Source: Micromonospora sp. U21
Lineage (GTDB): Bacteria > Actinomycetota > Actinomycetes > Mycobacteriales > Micromonosporaceae
Assembly (NCBI RefSeq): GCF_018070045.1
Contig: NZ_JAGPYK010000048.1
Coordinates: forward strand, 1-33,270
DNA length: 33,270 nucleotides
Direction of reading: 5' to 3'
In this document: positions 20,129 through 28,643 of the stretch, in pieces
Layout of the letters: every line of letters starts with the position of its first letter
How positions within the stretch are numbered: the first letter of the stretch is position 1
Translations under genes and position numbers: made by a program
Notes under the pieces: model-generated
The model's database searches: none
Told to the model about the DNA's origin: nothing
What the model saw: only the letters and a program-made list of their open reading frames with translations

Positions 20129-21640
20129 CGCGCGCCGCCACGCGCGGCCCTCGCGGGCCAGCATCTCGTCGGCTGCCCGCGGCCCCCACTCGCCGGCGCG
20201 GTAAGGCTCCGGCGTGGTGCCCTCCCAGGCATGCTCCAGCGGGTCGATCACCTGCCAGCTCTGCTCGACCTCCGCCGCGTCGGGGAAGAGCGTGCGGTCG
20301 CCGATCAGCACGTCCAGCACCAGCCGCTCGTACGCCTCCGGGCTGGACTCGGTGAACGCCTCGCCGTACTGGAAGTCCATCGCGATGTCGCGGACCTCCA
20401 TGGTGGTGCCCGGCACCTTCGAGCCGAACTTGAGCACCACGCCCTCGTCCGGCTGCACGCGGATGACCAGCTGGTTGTTGCCCAGCGACTCCATGTCGGC
20501 GTCGTTGAACGGCAGGTGCGGCGCCTTCTTGAACATGATGGCGACCTCGGTGACCCGCCGGGGCAGCCGCTTGCCGGCCCGGATGTAGAACGGCACCTCG
20601 GCCCAGCGGCGGTTCTGGATGCCCAGCCGCACCGCAACGTACGTCTCGGTGGTGGAGTCGGCGGGTACGCCCTGCTCCTCCAGGTAGCCGACCGCGCGCT
20701 CGCCGCCGACCCACCCCGGCAGGTACTGGCCGCGTACGGTGTCCCGGGCCACGTCCTTGGGCAGGGTGATCGCCTTGAGCACCTTCAGCTTCTCGGTCCG
20801 GATCTCGTCGGCGTCGAAGCTGGTCGGCTCCTCCATCGCCACCAGGGCCAGGAGCTGGAGCAGGTGGTTCTGAAGCACGTCGCGGGCGGTGCCGACGGTG
20901 TCGTAGAAGCCCGCGCGGCTGCCGATGCCGACGTCCTCGGCCATGGTGATCTGCACCGAGTCGACGTACTTGGAGTTCCACAGCGGCTCGAACAGGTTGT
21001 TGGCGAACCGCAGGGCGAGGATGTTCTGGACCGTCTCCTTGCCCAGGTAGTGGTCGATCCGGAAGACGTCCTGGCGGGTGAAGACGTCGTCGACCAGGTC
21101 GTTGAGCGCCTTCGCCGAGGGCAGGTCGTTGCCGAACGGCTTCTCCACCACCACCCGGCGCCAGCCGCCGGACTTCTCATTGTCGGCCATTCCGGTGCGG
21201 GCCAGCTGCTTGAGCACGACGGGGAACGCGGCCGGGGGGATGGAGAAGTAGAAAGCCGCGTTGCCGGTGATGCCGTGGCTCTGCCGCAGCTCGTCCAGCG
21301 TCGTGGCGAGCTGGTCGAAGGCGGCGTCGTCGTCGAACGACCCGCCGACGAACTTGATGTTCCCGGCCAGCCGCGCCCAGACCTCGTCCCGCCACGGGGT
21401 ACGCGCGTGCTTGCGCGCCGCCTCGCAGGCCAGCGTCTCGAAGTCGCCGTCACCCCAGTCGCGGCGGGCGAAGCCGAGCACGACGAAACCCGGCGGGAGC
21501 AGCCCGCGGTTGGCCAGGTCGTAGACCGCGGGGAGCAGCTTCTTGCGGGCCAGGTCGCCGGTCACCCCGAAGATCACCAGAGCGCACGGCTCGGGGATCC
21601 GGGGCAACCGGCGGTCCTGCGGGTCGCGCAGCGGGTTCAC
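20126..21640 (-). CDS. zwf: glucose-6-phosphate 1-dehydrogenase
   Basis: Catalyses the first step of the oxidative pentose phosphate pathway, producing NADPH. The 504-residue protein has the nucleotide-binding GVTGDLARKKLLPAVYDL near the N-terminus and the active-site RIDHYLGKETVQNILALRF in the centre. GTG 21640 is chosen because GGAGG (AGGAGG at 21645-21650) lies 4 nt upstream and VNPLRDPQDRRLP is the usual start. An alternative GTG/ATG at 21682/21676 would overlap the pgi stop and add 12-14 residues encoded by repeat-like DNA. It sits between pgi and opcA; the end overlaps the repeat described at 20099-20128. Confidence 0.95.
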   Translation of the reverse strand: MNPLRDPQDRRLPRIPEPCALVIFGVTGDLARKKLLPAVYDLANRGLLPPGFVVLGFARRDWGDGDFETLACEAARKHARTPWRDEVWARLAGNIKFVGGSFDDDAAFDQLATTLDELRQSHGITGNAAFYFSIPPAAFPVVLKQLARTGMADNEKSGGWRRVVVEKPFGNDLPSAKALNDLVDDVFTRQDVFRIDHYLGKETVQNILALRFANNLFEPLWNSKYVDSVQITMAEDVGIGSRAGFYDTVGTARDVLQNHLLQLLALVAMEEPTSFDADEIRTEKLKVLKAITLPKDVARDTVRGQYLPGWVGGERAVGYLEEQGVPADSTTETYVAVRLGIQNRRWAEVPFYIRAGKRLPRRVTEVAIMFKKAPHLPFNDADMESLGNNQLVIRVQPDEGVVLKFGSKVPGTTMEVRDIAMDFQYGEAFTESSPEAYERLVLDVLIGDRTLFPDAAEVEQSWQVIDPLEHAWEGTTPEPYRAGEWGPRAADEMLAREGRAWRRA

Positions 21641-21678
21641 GCCGCCTCCTCGCTCCGCTTGCGTCACGTCGTCCATCC

Positions 21679-23328
21679 TCACGCCCGCAGCTCACCGGCC
21701 GCGTCAAGTAGTTGGGCGACGCCGGCGGCCCGGTCGGTCAGGTGCAGCCGCAGGAGCGGCCGCTGCCGGCCGGCCAGCGCCTGCCGGTCGCCGGCAGCCT
21801 GCGCCGCCTGCAACTCGCCGAAGGTGTACGGCTTGCCCGGCACCGGCAGGTCCTCGGTGACCGCGCCGGTCACCTGGAGGAAGCTGCCCACCTGCGGGCC
21901 GCCCTTGTGGTACTGGCCGGTGGAGTGCAGGAACCGTGGGCCCCAACCGAAGGTGACCGGACGGCCGGCCGCTTCGGCCAGCAGCGTACGTAGCCGGCCC
22001 GTGTCCGCGTCGGCGAACCGGTCCAGGTACGCCATCACCGCCAGGTAGCCGTCGTCGCCCAGCGCGTCGAGCAGCCAGCGCAGCACGCCGGTCAGGTCAC
22101 CGGGTGCGCCCTGCGGCGCGTACACCTCGATCGCGCCCTCGGTGAACGACGGCGTCTCCGCCGGCAGGCCCGAGGCGAGGATCTTGTTGGTGTTCTCCTT
22201 GGACTCGGTGACGTTCGGCTGGTTGAACGGGTCGATGCCGAGCACCACCCCGGCCACCGCGGTGGCGTACTCCCAGGCCAGGAACTGCGCGCCGAGTGGA
22301 CCGTTGACCGCCACGTCCGGGTCGGCACCGCCGCCCGGCGTGTCGCCGGGCGCCAGTGCGCCGCCGTAGCTGACGGTCAACACGTCCGGGCCGGAGGCGC
22401 CGGGGCTCCGCGGGGACTCCACCACCACCGGCAGGATTCCCACCCCGGCCTTGCCGGTCGACTCGGCGATCAACTGCTCGGCCCAGTCGCCGAACCCCTC
22501 GATGCCGGTGCCGTCGGAGACCAGTGCGACCTTGTCCCGGGCCAACGTGGCGGCGGCGCCCAGCGCGGCGCCCAGCGCGAGCGCGGGATTGTCCCGATCC
22601 CCGGCGAGCGACGCGGCCAGCTCGTCGGCCTGGTCGATCAGCTCCGTGACCTCGACGCCGGCCAGCGCCGAGGGCACCAGCCCGAAAGCGGTCAGCGCCG
22701 AGTACCGGCCGCCCACGTTCGGGTCGGCCAGCACGGTGAACGCGCCCATCTCGGTGGCGGTGGCCTCCAGCGGCGAGCCGGGGTCGGTGACGATGACGAA
22801 GTGCCGACCGGCCTCCGCCTCGGTCATCCCGGCGTCCAGGAACGCCTGCCAGTAGGCGCGTCGGTGGCTGTCGGTCTCCACCGTCGAACCGGACTTGCTG
22901 GCCACCACCACCACGGTGCGCTCCAGCCGGTCACCCAGCGCAGCCCGGACCTGGCCCGGGTCGGTCGTGTCCAGCACCGTCAGCGGCCGGCCCATGGTGC
23001 GGGCGATCACCTCCGGGGCGAGCGACGAGCCGCCCATGCCGGCGAGCACCACGTGGTCCAGGTCGACCAGCTCCGCGGTCAACTCGGCCAGCTGCTCCAG
23101 CAGCTCCCGGCTGCGCCGGTGGGTGTCCATCCAGCCGAGCCGGATCTTCGCCTCGGCCTCGGCGTCCGGCCCCCACAGGCTCGCGTCCTTGGCTGTCAGC
23201 CGGCCCGGGACCTCGGCCCGGACCAGCGCGTCCCGGGTCGAGGCGGGTGCGGACTTGTCGACGGCGTCCGCGCCGTACACCGCGAGCCCGGCGGCGGCCT
23301 CGACCGGCCCGGCCAACAGGTCGCTCAT
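21679..23328 (-). CDS. pgi: glucose-6-phosphate isomerase
   Basis: Interconverts glucose 6-phosphate and fructose 6-phosphate, letting the pentose pathway recycle carbon. The 549-residue protein is the actinobacterial type with two SIS sugar-binding lobes: GMGGSSLAPEV, then VVVASKSGSTVET (residues about 160-172), and the conserved DPNVGGRYSALTAFGLVP. ATG 23328 begins MSDLLAGPVEAAAG; the ribosome site is weak (GGGGTGG). The gene lies between tal and zwf in the minus-strand operon, an order I recall from other actinomycetes. Extra in-frame upstream codons (to 23418) cross the tal end and look non-coding. Confidence 0.94.
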   Translation of the reverse strand: MSDLLAGPVEAAAGLAVYGADAVDKSAPASTRDALVRAEVPGRLTAKDASLWGPDAEAEAKIRLGWMDTHRRSRELLEQLAELTAELVDLDHVVLAGMGGSSLAPEVIARTMGRPLTVLDTTDPGQVRAALGDRLERTVVVVASKSGSTVETDSHRRAYWQAFLDAGMTEAEAGRHFVIVTDPGSPLEATATEMGAFTVLADPNVGGRYSALTAFGLVPSALAGVEVTELIDQADELAASLAGDRDNPALALGAALGAAATLARDKVALVSDGTGIEGFGDWAEQLIAESTGKAGVGILPVVVESPRSPGASGPDVLTVSYGGALAPGDTPGGGADPDVAVNGPLGAQFLAWEYATAVAGVVLGIDPFNQPNVTESKENTNKILASGLPAETPSFTEGAIEVYAPQGAPGDLTGVLRWLLDALGDDGYLAVMAYLDRFADADTGRLRTLLAEAAGRPVTFGWGPRFLHSTGQYHKGGPQVGSFLQVTGAVTEDLPVPGKPYTFGELQAAQAAGDRQALAGRQRPLLRLHLTDRAAGVAQLLDAAGELRA

Positions 23329-23389
23329 GCCGCCACCCCGCTTCGCACGGCGGCGGCACGAGACTCCCGGACGATGAGCTTGGTGTTTC

Positions 23390-23407
23390 GCTCGCTCCGC
23401 TCGCTCA
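23390..23407 (-). repeat. TGAGCGAGCGGAGCGAGC motif at the tal stop codon
   Basis: The 18-base minus-strand motif includes the tal stop codon TGA (23405-23407) as its first three bases, followed by a palindromic GAGCGAGCGGAGCGAGC-like run. It matches the motif at the zwf stop (20099-20128). It lies in the 76-base gap between tal and pgi. Confidence 0.7.
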
Positions 23408-24583
23408 TGCGTTACCACCGGCCTGCTGGGCGGCCTTCGCGTTGCCCTTGGCAGCCTCGTTCGGGGAACCCTTGCCGGAGGCCGCCGCCTCCAGCGACTT
23501 GCGGACGCCGTCGATCAGCTCCAGCCAGCTGGTCTCGAACTTCTCCACGCCCTCGCGCTCCAGGGTGGCGATCACGTCGGCCATGTCCACCCCGACCGAC
23601 TCCAGGTCGGCGAAGACCTTGCGGGCCGCGTCGTAGGCGCCGGTGATGGTGTCGCCGCGGGTCTCACCGTGGTCGGCGTACGCGTGGATGACCGCCTCCG
23701 GCATGGTGTTGACCGTGCCGGGGGCGATCAGTTCCTCGACGTAGATGACGTCCCGGTAGTCCGGGTTCTTCGTCGAGGTGGAGGCCCACAGCGGCCGCTG
23801 CGGGTGCGCACCGGCGTCGGCGAGCGCCTGCCAGCGGTCGGAGGAGAACACCTCGCCGTAGCGCTCGTACGCCAGCTGGGCGTTGGCGATTGCCGCCTTG
23901 CCCTTCAGCGCCTTCGCCGGATCGGAGCCGATCTTCTCGAGCCGCTTGTCGACCTCGGAGTCGACGCGGGAGACGAAGAAGGACGCCACCGACCCGATGG
24001 TGGACAGGTCGTGCCCGTTCGCCTTGGCCTGCTCCAGGCCGGCAAGGAACGCCTCCATCACCGCGGAGTAGCGGTCCAGTCCGAAGATCAGGGTCACGTT
24101 GACGCTGATTCCCTCGGCCAGCGTGGCGGTGATCGCCGGCAGGCCCGCCTCGGTGGCCGGGATCTTGATGAAGAGGTTGGGCCGGTCGACCAGCCACCAC
24201 AGCGCCTTGGCCTCGGCGACCGTCCGGTCGCTCTCGTGCGCCAGCCGCGGGTCCACCTCGATGGAGACCCGGCCGTCGACGCCCGCGCTCTTGTCGTACG
24301 AGGGGCGCATCACATCGCAGGCCCACCGCACGTCGTACGTGGTGAGCATGCGCACCGCCTCTTCGACGTCCACCCCACGCATGGCGAGGTCGCGCAGCTG
24401 CCAGTTGTACTCGTCGGCGTCGCCCAGCGCCTTGGCGAAGATCGTCGGGTTGGTGGTCACCCCGGCCACGTGCTTCTCCCGGCGGAGCTGGTCCAGCCCG
24501 CCGGAGCTCAGGCGTACCCGGGAAAGATCGTCCAGCCACACCGCCACACCCGCGGCGGTGAGCTCACTCAGCCTGTCCGTCAT
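23405..24583 (-). CDS. tal: transaldolase
   Basis: Transfers a dihydroxyacetone unit between sedoheptulose 7-phosphate and glyceraldehyde 3-phosphate. The 392-residue protein is the long actinobacterial type. VTTNPTIFAKAL is near residue 45, and the Schiff-base Lys lies in NLFIKIPATEAGLPAI. WASTSTKNPDYRDVIYVEEL is conserved further on. ATG 24583 has GAGGGGAG (24594-24601) 10 nt upstream; a GTG at 24592 is too close to that site. A C-terminal Ala/Gly/Lys-rich tail of about 25 residues is probably disordered. The start lies 16 bases after the tkt stop. Confidence 0.95.
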   Translation of the reverse strand: MTDRLSELTAAGVAVWLDDLSRVRLSSGGLDQLRREKHVAGVTTNPTIFAKALGDADEYNWQLRDLAMRGVDVEEAVRMLTTYDVRWACDVMRPSYDKSAGVDGRVSIEVDPRLAHESDRTVAEAKALWWLVDRPNLFIKIPATEAGLPAITATLAEGISVNVTLIFGLDRYSAVMEAFLAGLEQAKANGHDLSTIGSVASFFVSRVDSEVDKRLEKIGSDPAKALKGKAAIANAQLAYERYGEVFSSDRWQALADAGAHPQRPLWASTSTKNPDYRDVIYVEELIAPGTVNTMPEAVIHAYADHGETRGDTITGAYDAARKVFADLESVGVDMADVIATLEREGVEKFETSWLELIDGVRKSLEAAASGKGSPNEAAKGNAKAAQQAGGNA

Positions 24584-24599
24584 GCCGTCCACGCTCCCC

Positions 24600-26738
24600 T
24601 CAGTTGCCGGTCGTGAAACCGGTGATGTCGCCCACCCGGGTCATCGCCGCGTGCGCGGCGGCCACGATCCGGTCCGGGGTGAACCCGAACTGCTCGAAGA
24701 GCACGGTGTGCGGGGCACTCGCCCCGTAGTGCTCCAGGCTGACGCTCTCGCCGCAGTCGCCGACGATCGCGCGCCAGGACATGGCGATGCCCGCCTCCAC
24801 GCTCACCCGTGCCTTTACCCCGCGTGGGAGCACCGACTCCCGGTACGCCTCGTCCTGCTCGTAGAACCACTCCTGGCAGGGCATCGAGACCACCCGGGTG
24901 GGCGTGCCGTCGGCCTCCAGGCGCTCCCGGGCGGTCAGGCAGAGCTGCACCTCGGAGCCGGTGCCGACGATGATCACCTGTGGCTTGCCGTTGGACGCCT
25001 CGGCCAGCACGTAGCCACCCTTGGCCACCCCGTCCGCGCCGCCCAGGACGTCGCGGTCCAGCGTCGGCAGCGGCTGGCGGCTCAGCGCCAGCGCGGTCGG
25101 CCGGTCGGTGTGCTCCAGCGCCAGCCGCCAGGCCCAGGCCGTCTCGTTGGCGTCGGCCGGGCGGACCACGTCCAGGCCGGGGATGGCGCGCAGGGCGGTC
25201 AGGTGCTCCACCGGCTGGTGGGTCGGACCGTCCTCACCGAGGCCGATCGAGTCGTGCGTCCAGACGTACGTCACCGGCAGTTTCATCAGCGCGGCCAGCC
25301 GCACCGAGGGGCGCATGTAGTCGCTGAACACCAGGAACGTGCCGCCGTAGGGGCGGGTGCCGCCGTGCAGGGCGATGCCGTTGAGGATCGCGCCCATGGC
25401 GTGCTCACGGATGCCGAAGTGCAGCGTGCGGCCGTACTCGTGGCCCGGGAAGTCCTTGGTGGCGTGCGCGGCCGGGATGAACGACGGCTCGCCCTTCATG
25501 GTGGTGTTGTTGCTCTCGGCCAGGTCGGCCGAGCCACCCCACAGCTCCGGCAGCACCGGCGCGAGCGCCTCCAGCACCTTGCCGGAGGCGGCCCGGGTGG
25601 CCACGCCCTTGGCGTCGGCGGGGAACGTGGGCACCGCGTCGGTCCAGCCCTCGGGCAGCACCCGGCCGACCATCCGCTCGTAGAGCGCCGTGCGCTCCGG
25701 GTTGGCGGCCTTCCAGGCGTCGAACGCGGTCGTCCACTGCTCCTGGGCGGCGGAGCCGCGGCCCATCACCTTCCGGGCGTGGCCGAGCACCTCCTCGTCG
25801 ACGTCGAAGCTCTTGTCCGGGTCGAAGCCGAGGATCCGCTTGGTGGCCTTCACCTCGTCGGCGCCGAGCGCCGAACCGTGGATCTTGCCGGTGTTCTGCT
25901 TGTTGGGCGCGGGCCAGCCGATGATGGTGCGCAGCGCGATGAAGGAGGGACGCCCGGTCTCCGCCTTGGCGGCCAGCAGCGCCTGGTAGAGCGCCTCGGC
26001 GTCCTCGTGGTAGTCGCCCTGGTCGGCGTCGCCGGTACGCCAGTCGACGGTCTGCACGTGCCAGCCGTACGCCTCGTAGCGGGCGGCCACGTCCTCGCTC
26101 TTGGCGATCCGGGTGTCGTCCTCGATCGAGATCTCGTTGTCGTCGTAGATCACCGTGAGGTTGCCCAGCTGCTGGTGCCCGGCGAGGGCGCTGGCCTCGT
26201 GGCTGATGCCCTCCTCGATGTCACCGTCGGAGACGATGCACCAGATGTCGTGGTCGAAGACGGACGCCCCGGGCTCGGTCTCCGGGTCGAACAGGCCGCG
26301 CTCGCGGCGGGCCGCCATGGCCATGCCGACCGCGTTGCCCAGGCCCTGGCCGAGCGGGCCCGTGGTGGTCTCCACGCCCGGGGTGTGCCCGTGCTCGGGG
26401 TGACCCGGAGTGAGCGAGCCCCACTGCCGCAGCGACTGCAGGTCGGCCAGGCTCATCGGATAGCCGGAGAGGAACAACTGGATGTACAGGGTCAGGCTGG
26501 AGTGCCCGGCGGAGAGCACGAACCGGTCCCGGCCGGGCCAGTTCGGGTCGGCCGGGTTGTGCCGTATGACCCGGTTGAAGAGCAGGTAGGCCGCGGGCGC
26601 CAGGCTCATCGCGGTGCCCGGGTGACCGTTGCCGGATCTCTCCACGGCATCCATGGCCAGCACGCGGACGGTGTCGACGGCCCGGCGGTCGAGGTCGGAC
26701 CAGTTGAGTGCGGAGTGCTCGGGTCGGTTGGCAGCCAC
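24600..26738 (-). CDS. tkt: transketolase
   Basis: Thiamine-diphosphate enzyme that moves two-carbon units in the non-oxidative pentose pathway. The 712-residue protein has the substrate-channel GNGHPGTAMSLAP (37-49) and the cofactor/Mg motif beginning CIVSDGDIEEG and ending near VIYDDNEISIEDDT. The pyrimidine domain has LHFGIREHAMGAILNGIALHG. The C-terminal domain has VSMPCQEWFYEQ. GTG 26738 has GAGGAG 10 nt upstream, and the N-terminus is VAANRPEHSALNWSDLD. It is the first gene of the minus-strand operon and is divergent from ctaB. A longer open frame upstream (to 27266) is not supported. Confidence 0.96.
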   Translation of the reverse strand: MAANRPEHSALNWSDLDRRAVDTVRVLAMDAVERSGNGHPGTAMSLAPAAYLLFNRVIRHNPADPNWPGRDRFVLSAGHSSLTLYIQLFLSGYPMSLADLQSLRQWGSLTPGHPEHGHTPGVETTTGPLGQGLGNAVGMAMAARRERGLFDPETEPGASVFDHDIWCIVSDGDIEEGISHEASALAGHQQLGNLTVIYDDNEISIEDDTRIAKSEDVAARYEAYGWHVQTVDWRTGDADQGDYHEDAEALYQALLAAKAETGRPSFIALRTIIGWPAPNKQNTGKIHGSALGADEVKATKRILGFDPDKSFDVDEEVLGHARKVMGRGSAAQEQWTTAFDAWKAANPERTALYERMVGRVLPEGWTDAVPTFPADAKGVATRAASGKVLEALAPVLPELWGGSADLAESNNTTMKGEPSFIPAAHATKDFPGHEYGRTLHFGIREHAMGAILNGIALHGGTRPYGGTFLVFSDYMRPSVRLAALMKLPVTYVWTHDSIGLGEDGPTHQPVEHLTALRAIPGLDVVRPADANETAWAWRLALEHTDRPTALALSRQPLPTLDRDVLGGADGVAKGGYVLAEASNGKPQVIIVGTGSEVQLCLTARERLEADGTPTRVVSMPCQEWFYEQDEAYRESVLPRGVKARVSVEAGIAMSWRAIVGDCGESVSLEHYGASAPHTVLFEQFGFTPDRIVAAAHAAMTRVGDITGFTTGN

Positions 26739-26781
26739 GATGGTTGTGCTCCTCGGCAGATGGGCGGAACCCTCACCGGTG

Positions 26782-26787
26782 ACCCTA
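26782..26787 (-). promoter_or_regulatory. candidate -10 of the tkt operon
   Basis: On the minus strand TAGGGT lies about 44 bases upstream of the tkt start, giving a leader of about 37 bases. No clear -35 is seen. It is in the 265-base divergent gap shared with ctaB. For ctaB I saw only a weak TAGTGT near 26923-26928. Confidence 0.35.
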
Positions 26788-27003
26788 TCGAGCGTGCCTA
26801 AACGTCCGCCCGGGGATCTCTGCATGGTGTGCGGTACGTGGCGCCGCGTCGCGTCGTTCAACCCGGTGGTGTGACGGCCCGCACCGTTGTCGGGTCGGCC
26901 GGGCAGCCAAAACGACAACGCGTAGTGTGTGGGTCGGTATGCGGGCCCCGAGCGGGTCCTGCCGATCCGATCTCCCCGTGCCGATGCCGGAAGGTGGCAA
27001 TCC

Positions 27004-27957
27004 GTGAGCATGATCACCGAGCGCCCCGCGAGCAACCCTGCCGGGCGGCCCCCGGCGCGGGCGGTCGAGGGTCCGGTGGCGCGGCGGGACTTGCGCGCGG
27101 TCCTCTCGGCGTACGTGGCGCTCACCAAGCCGCGGATCGTGGAGCTGCTGCTGGTCACCACCGTCCCGGCGATGATGCTCGCGGACGGCGGCCTGCCGTC
27201 GCTGTGGCTGATGGCCGTGGTGCTGGTCGGCGGCTCGCTCGCCGCGGGCGCGGCCAGCGTGCTCAACTGCTACATCGACCGGGACATCGACCAGTTGATG
27301 CGGCGTACCAAGCGTCGGCCGCTGCCGGCGCACACCGTGTCGCCGCGGAGCGCGCTGGTCTTCGGTCTGGTGCTGGCGGCGGTCTCGGTCGCCCTGATGG
27401 CGGCGTTCACCAACCTGCTGGCCGCTGGCCTGACCCTCGCCGCGATCGCCTACTACGACCTCGTCTACACCCTGTGGCTCAAGCGCTCCACCCCGACCAA
27501 CACCTTCTGGGGCGGGGCCTGCGGGGCCGCGCCGGTGCTGATCGGGTGGGCGGCGGTGACCGGCTCGCTGGCGCCGGCCGCCTGGGGGCTCTTCGCGGTG
27601 GTCTTCTTCTGGCAGATGCCGCACTTCTACCCCCTCGCCATGAAGTACAAGGACGACTACGCCCGGGCCGGGATCCCGATGCTGCCGGTGGTGGCCTCCA
27701 CCCGCCGGGTGAACGCCGAGATCCTGATCTTCGCCTGGCTGACCGTGCTCACCTCGCTGGCGGTCTGGCCGCTGGGGCTCAGCGCGATCTACGGCGTGCC
27801 GACCCTGGTGGTGGGTGCCATCTTCCTGGTCGAGGCGCACCTGCTCTGCGGACGGGCGAAGCGTGGTGAGGCGGTCAAGCCGATGCGACTGTTCCACTGG
27901 TCGACCACGTACCTGACCATCGTCTTCGTGGCCGTCGCGCTCGACGCGCTGATCTGA
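27004..27957 (+). CDS. ctaB: protoheme IX farnesyltransferase (heme O synthase)
   Basis: Adds a farnesyl chain to heme B to give heme O, the precursor for heme A of the aa3 oxidase. The 317-residue integral membrane protein has the UbiA-family first Asp motif NCYIDRDIDQLMRRTKRRPLP with paired Asp residues, and the second in YYDLVYTLWLKRSTPTNTFWGG. About nine membrane segments are expected. It begins with a polar 35-residue N-terminus. GTG 27004 follows a GGAAGG about 8 nt upstream. Heme A synthase ctaA lies 3 kb downstream on the other strand, consistent with a heme A function. Confidence 0.95.
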   Translation: MSMITERPASNPAGRPPARAVEGPVARRDLRAVLSAYVALTKPRIVELLLVTTVPAMMLADGGLPSLWLMAVVLVGGSLAAGAASVLNCYIDRDIDQLMRRTKRRPLPAHTVSPRSALVFGLVLAAVSVALMAAFTNLLAAGLTLAAIAYYDLVYTLWLKRSTPTNTFWGGACGAAPVLIGWAAVTGSLAPAAWGLFAVVFFWQMPHFYPLAMKYKDDYARAGIPMLPVVASTRRVNAEILIFAWLTVLTSLAVWPLGLSAIYGVPTLVVGAIFLVEAHLLCGRAKRGEAVKPMRLFHWSTTYLTIVFVAVALDALI

Positions 27958-28280
27958 CCCCCTGCACGATGCGGGTTCCGCCCGCCGGCCGGTAGCCCGC
28001 GCCCGTCGCTTGCGCGGCCGCCGGCCGCCGGTGCGGGTGCCGATTCTTCGACTAATCACGGTCATGGATGAGTTGTCCGGGTTTAACGTCACATCAGAGT
28101 AACTTTCGGCATGAGCCGGATCGGCTCAACCTGCGGCGATTGAGTCCTGATTTACGCACGTGTTTTGACGTGAAAAGTCCGGATAAAGTCGGACAGTCAA
28201 CCTGTGGTCTTCCTTAAACCTGTAGGTAATTGGCATCACAAAAGCTTCATGGTTCTCGCCTACCCGAGTGCAACTCTGCT
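27958..28280. other. AT-richer intergenic region with hairpin and promoter-like elements
   Basis: About 320 bases hold no gene. From 28065 the composition is much less GC-rich than the rest of the window. TGAGCCG-GAT-CGGCTCA (28112-28128) is a perfect 7-bp stem. TTGACG (28165-28170) is a -35-like hexamer but lacks a -10 at the right distance. GTCCG (28177-28181) and CGGAC (28190-28194) form a small dyad around GATAAAGT. The region probably carries regulatory sites for the 28294 gene. Confidence 0.45.
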
Positions 28281-28293
28281 TAGGCTTCGCGTC
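28281..28293 (+). promoter_or_regulatory. leaderless promoter of the 28294 gene (-10 TAGGCT)
   Basis: TAGGCT (28281-28286) is followed by 7 nt and the ATG at 28294. The hexamer and spacing are the same as at uvrC, and no Shine-Dalgarno separates them. No matching -35 is visible. This predicts a leaderless transcript. Confidence 0.5.
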
Positions 28294-28629
28294 ATGGCAG
28301 ATGGTTCCGATACGACGCTGACGGCCGAGCAGACCGCCGGCGAGCAGGCGCCCCACGGCCTGGTCGCGGGCCTCAGGGCGTTCGCCGCCGGACACGGCGG
28401 AGCGAAGGCGGTCATCGAGTACGTCGGCAAGCGTGGCGCGCGAATCGTCCTCGTGGGAGCCGACGGTGAGTGGGGCGACCAGTTCGCCGACGACACCGTC
28501 ACCGCGCGGGAGGCGTGCGCCCAGGCGGGAGTCACCGTCGAGAACGCCTGGGAGCGTGAACTGATGGACCAGATGCGCCCGAGCAACGACCTCTGGCGGT
28601 CGATGGCCCGGCGCACGATGGCCCGCTGA
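28294..28629 (+). CDS. uncharacterised 111-residue protein
   Basis: I do not recognise the family. The protein is 111 residues, with a Thr/Glu/Gln-rich N-terminus (1-20), a helix with Ala/Gly (21-40), then a beta-alpha core VIEYVGKRGARIVLVGADGEWG (about 40-61, shown in parts). The latter half is helical and charged, with WERELMDQMRPSNDLWRSMARRTMAR near the end. There is no signal peptide or membrane segment, so it is probably cytoplasmic. ATG 28294 is preferred over an upstream frame because the promoter sits 7 nt before it. It lies 14 bases before the ATP-grasp gene and probably shares its transcript. Confidence 0.8.
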   Translation: MADGSDTTLTAEQTAGEQAPHGLVAGLRAFAAGHGGAKAVIEYVGKRGARIVLVGADGEWGDQFADDTVTAREACAQAGVTVENAWERELMDQMRPSNDLWRSMARRTMAR

Positions 28630-28643
28630 GACAGAGACCTGAA

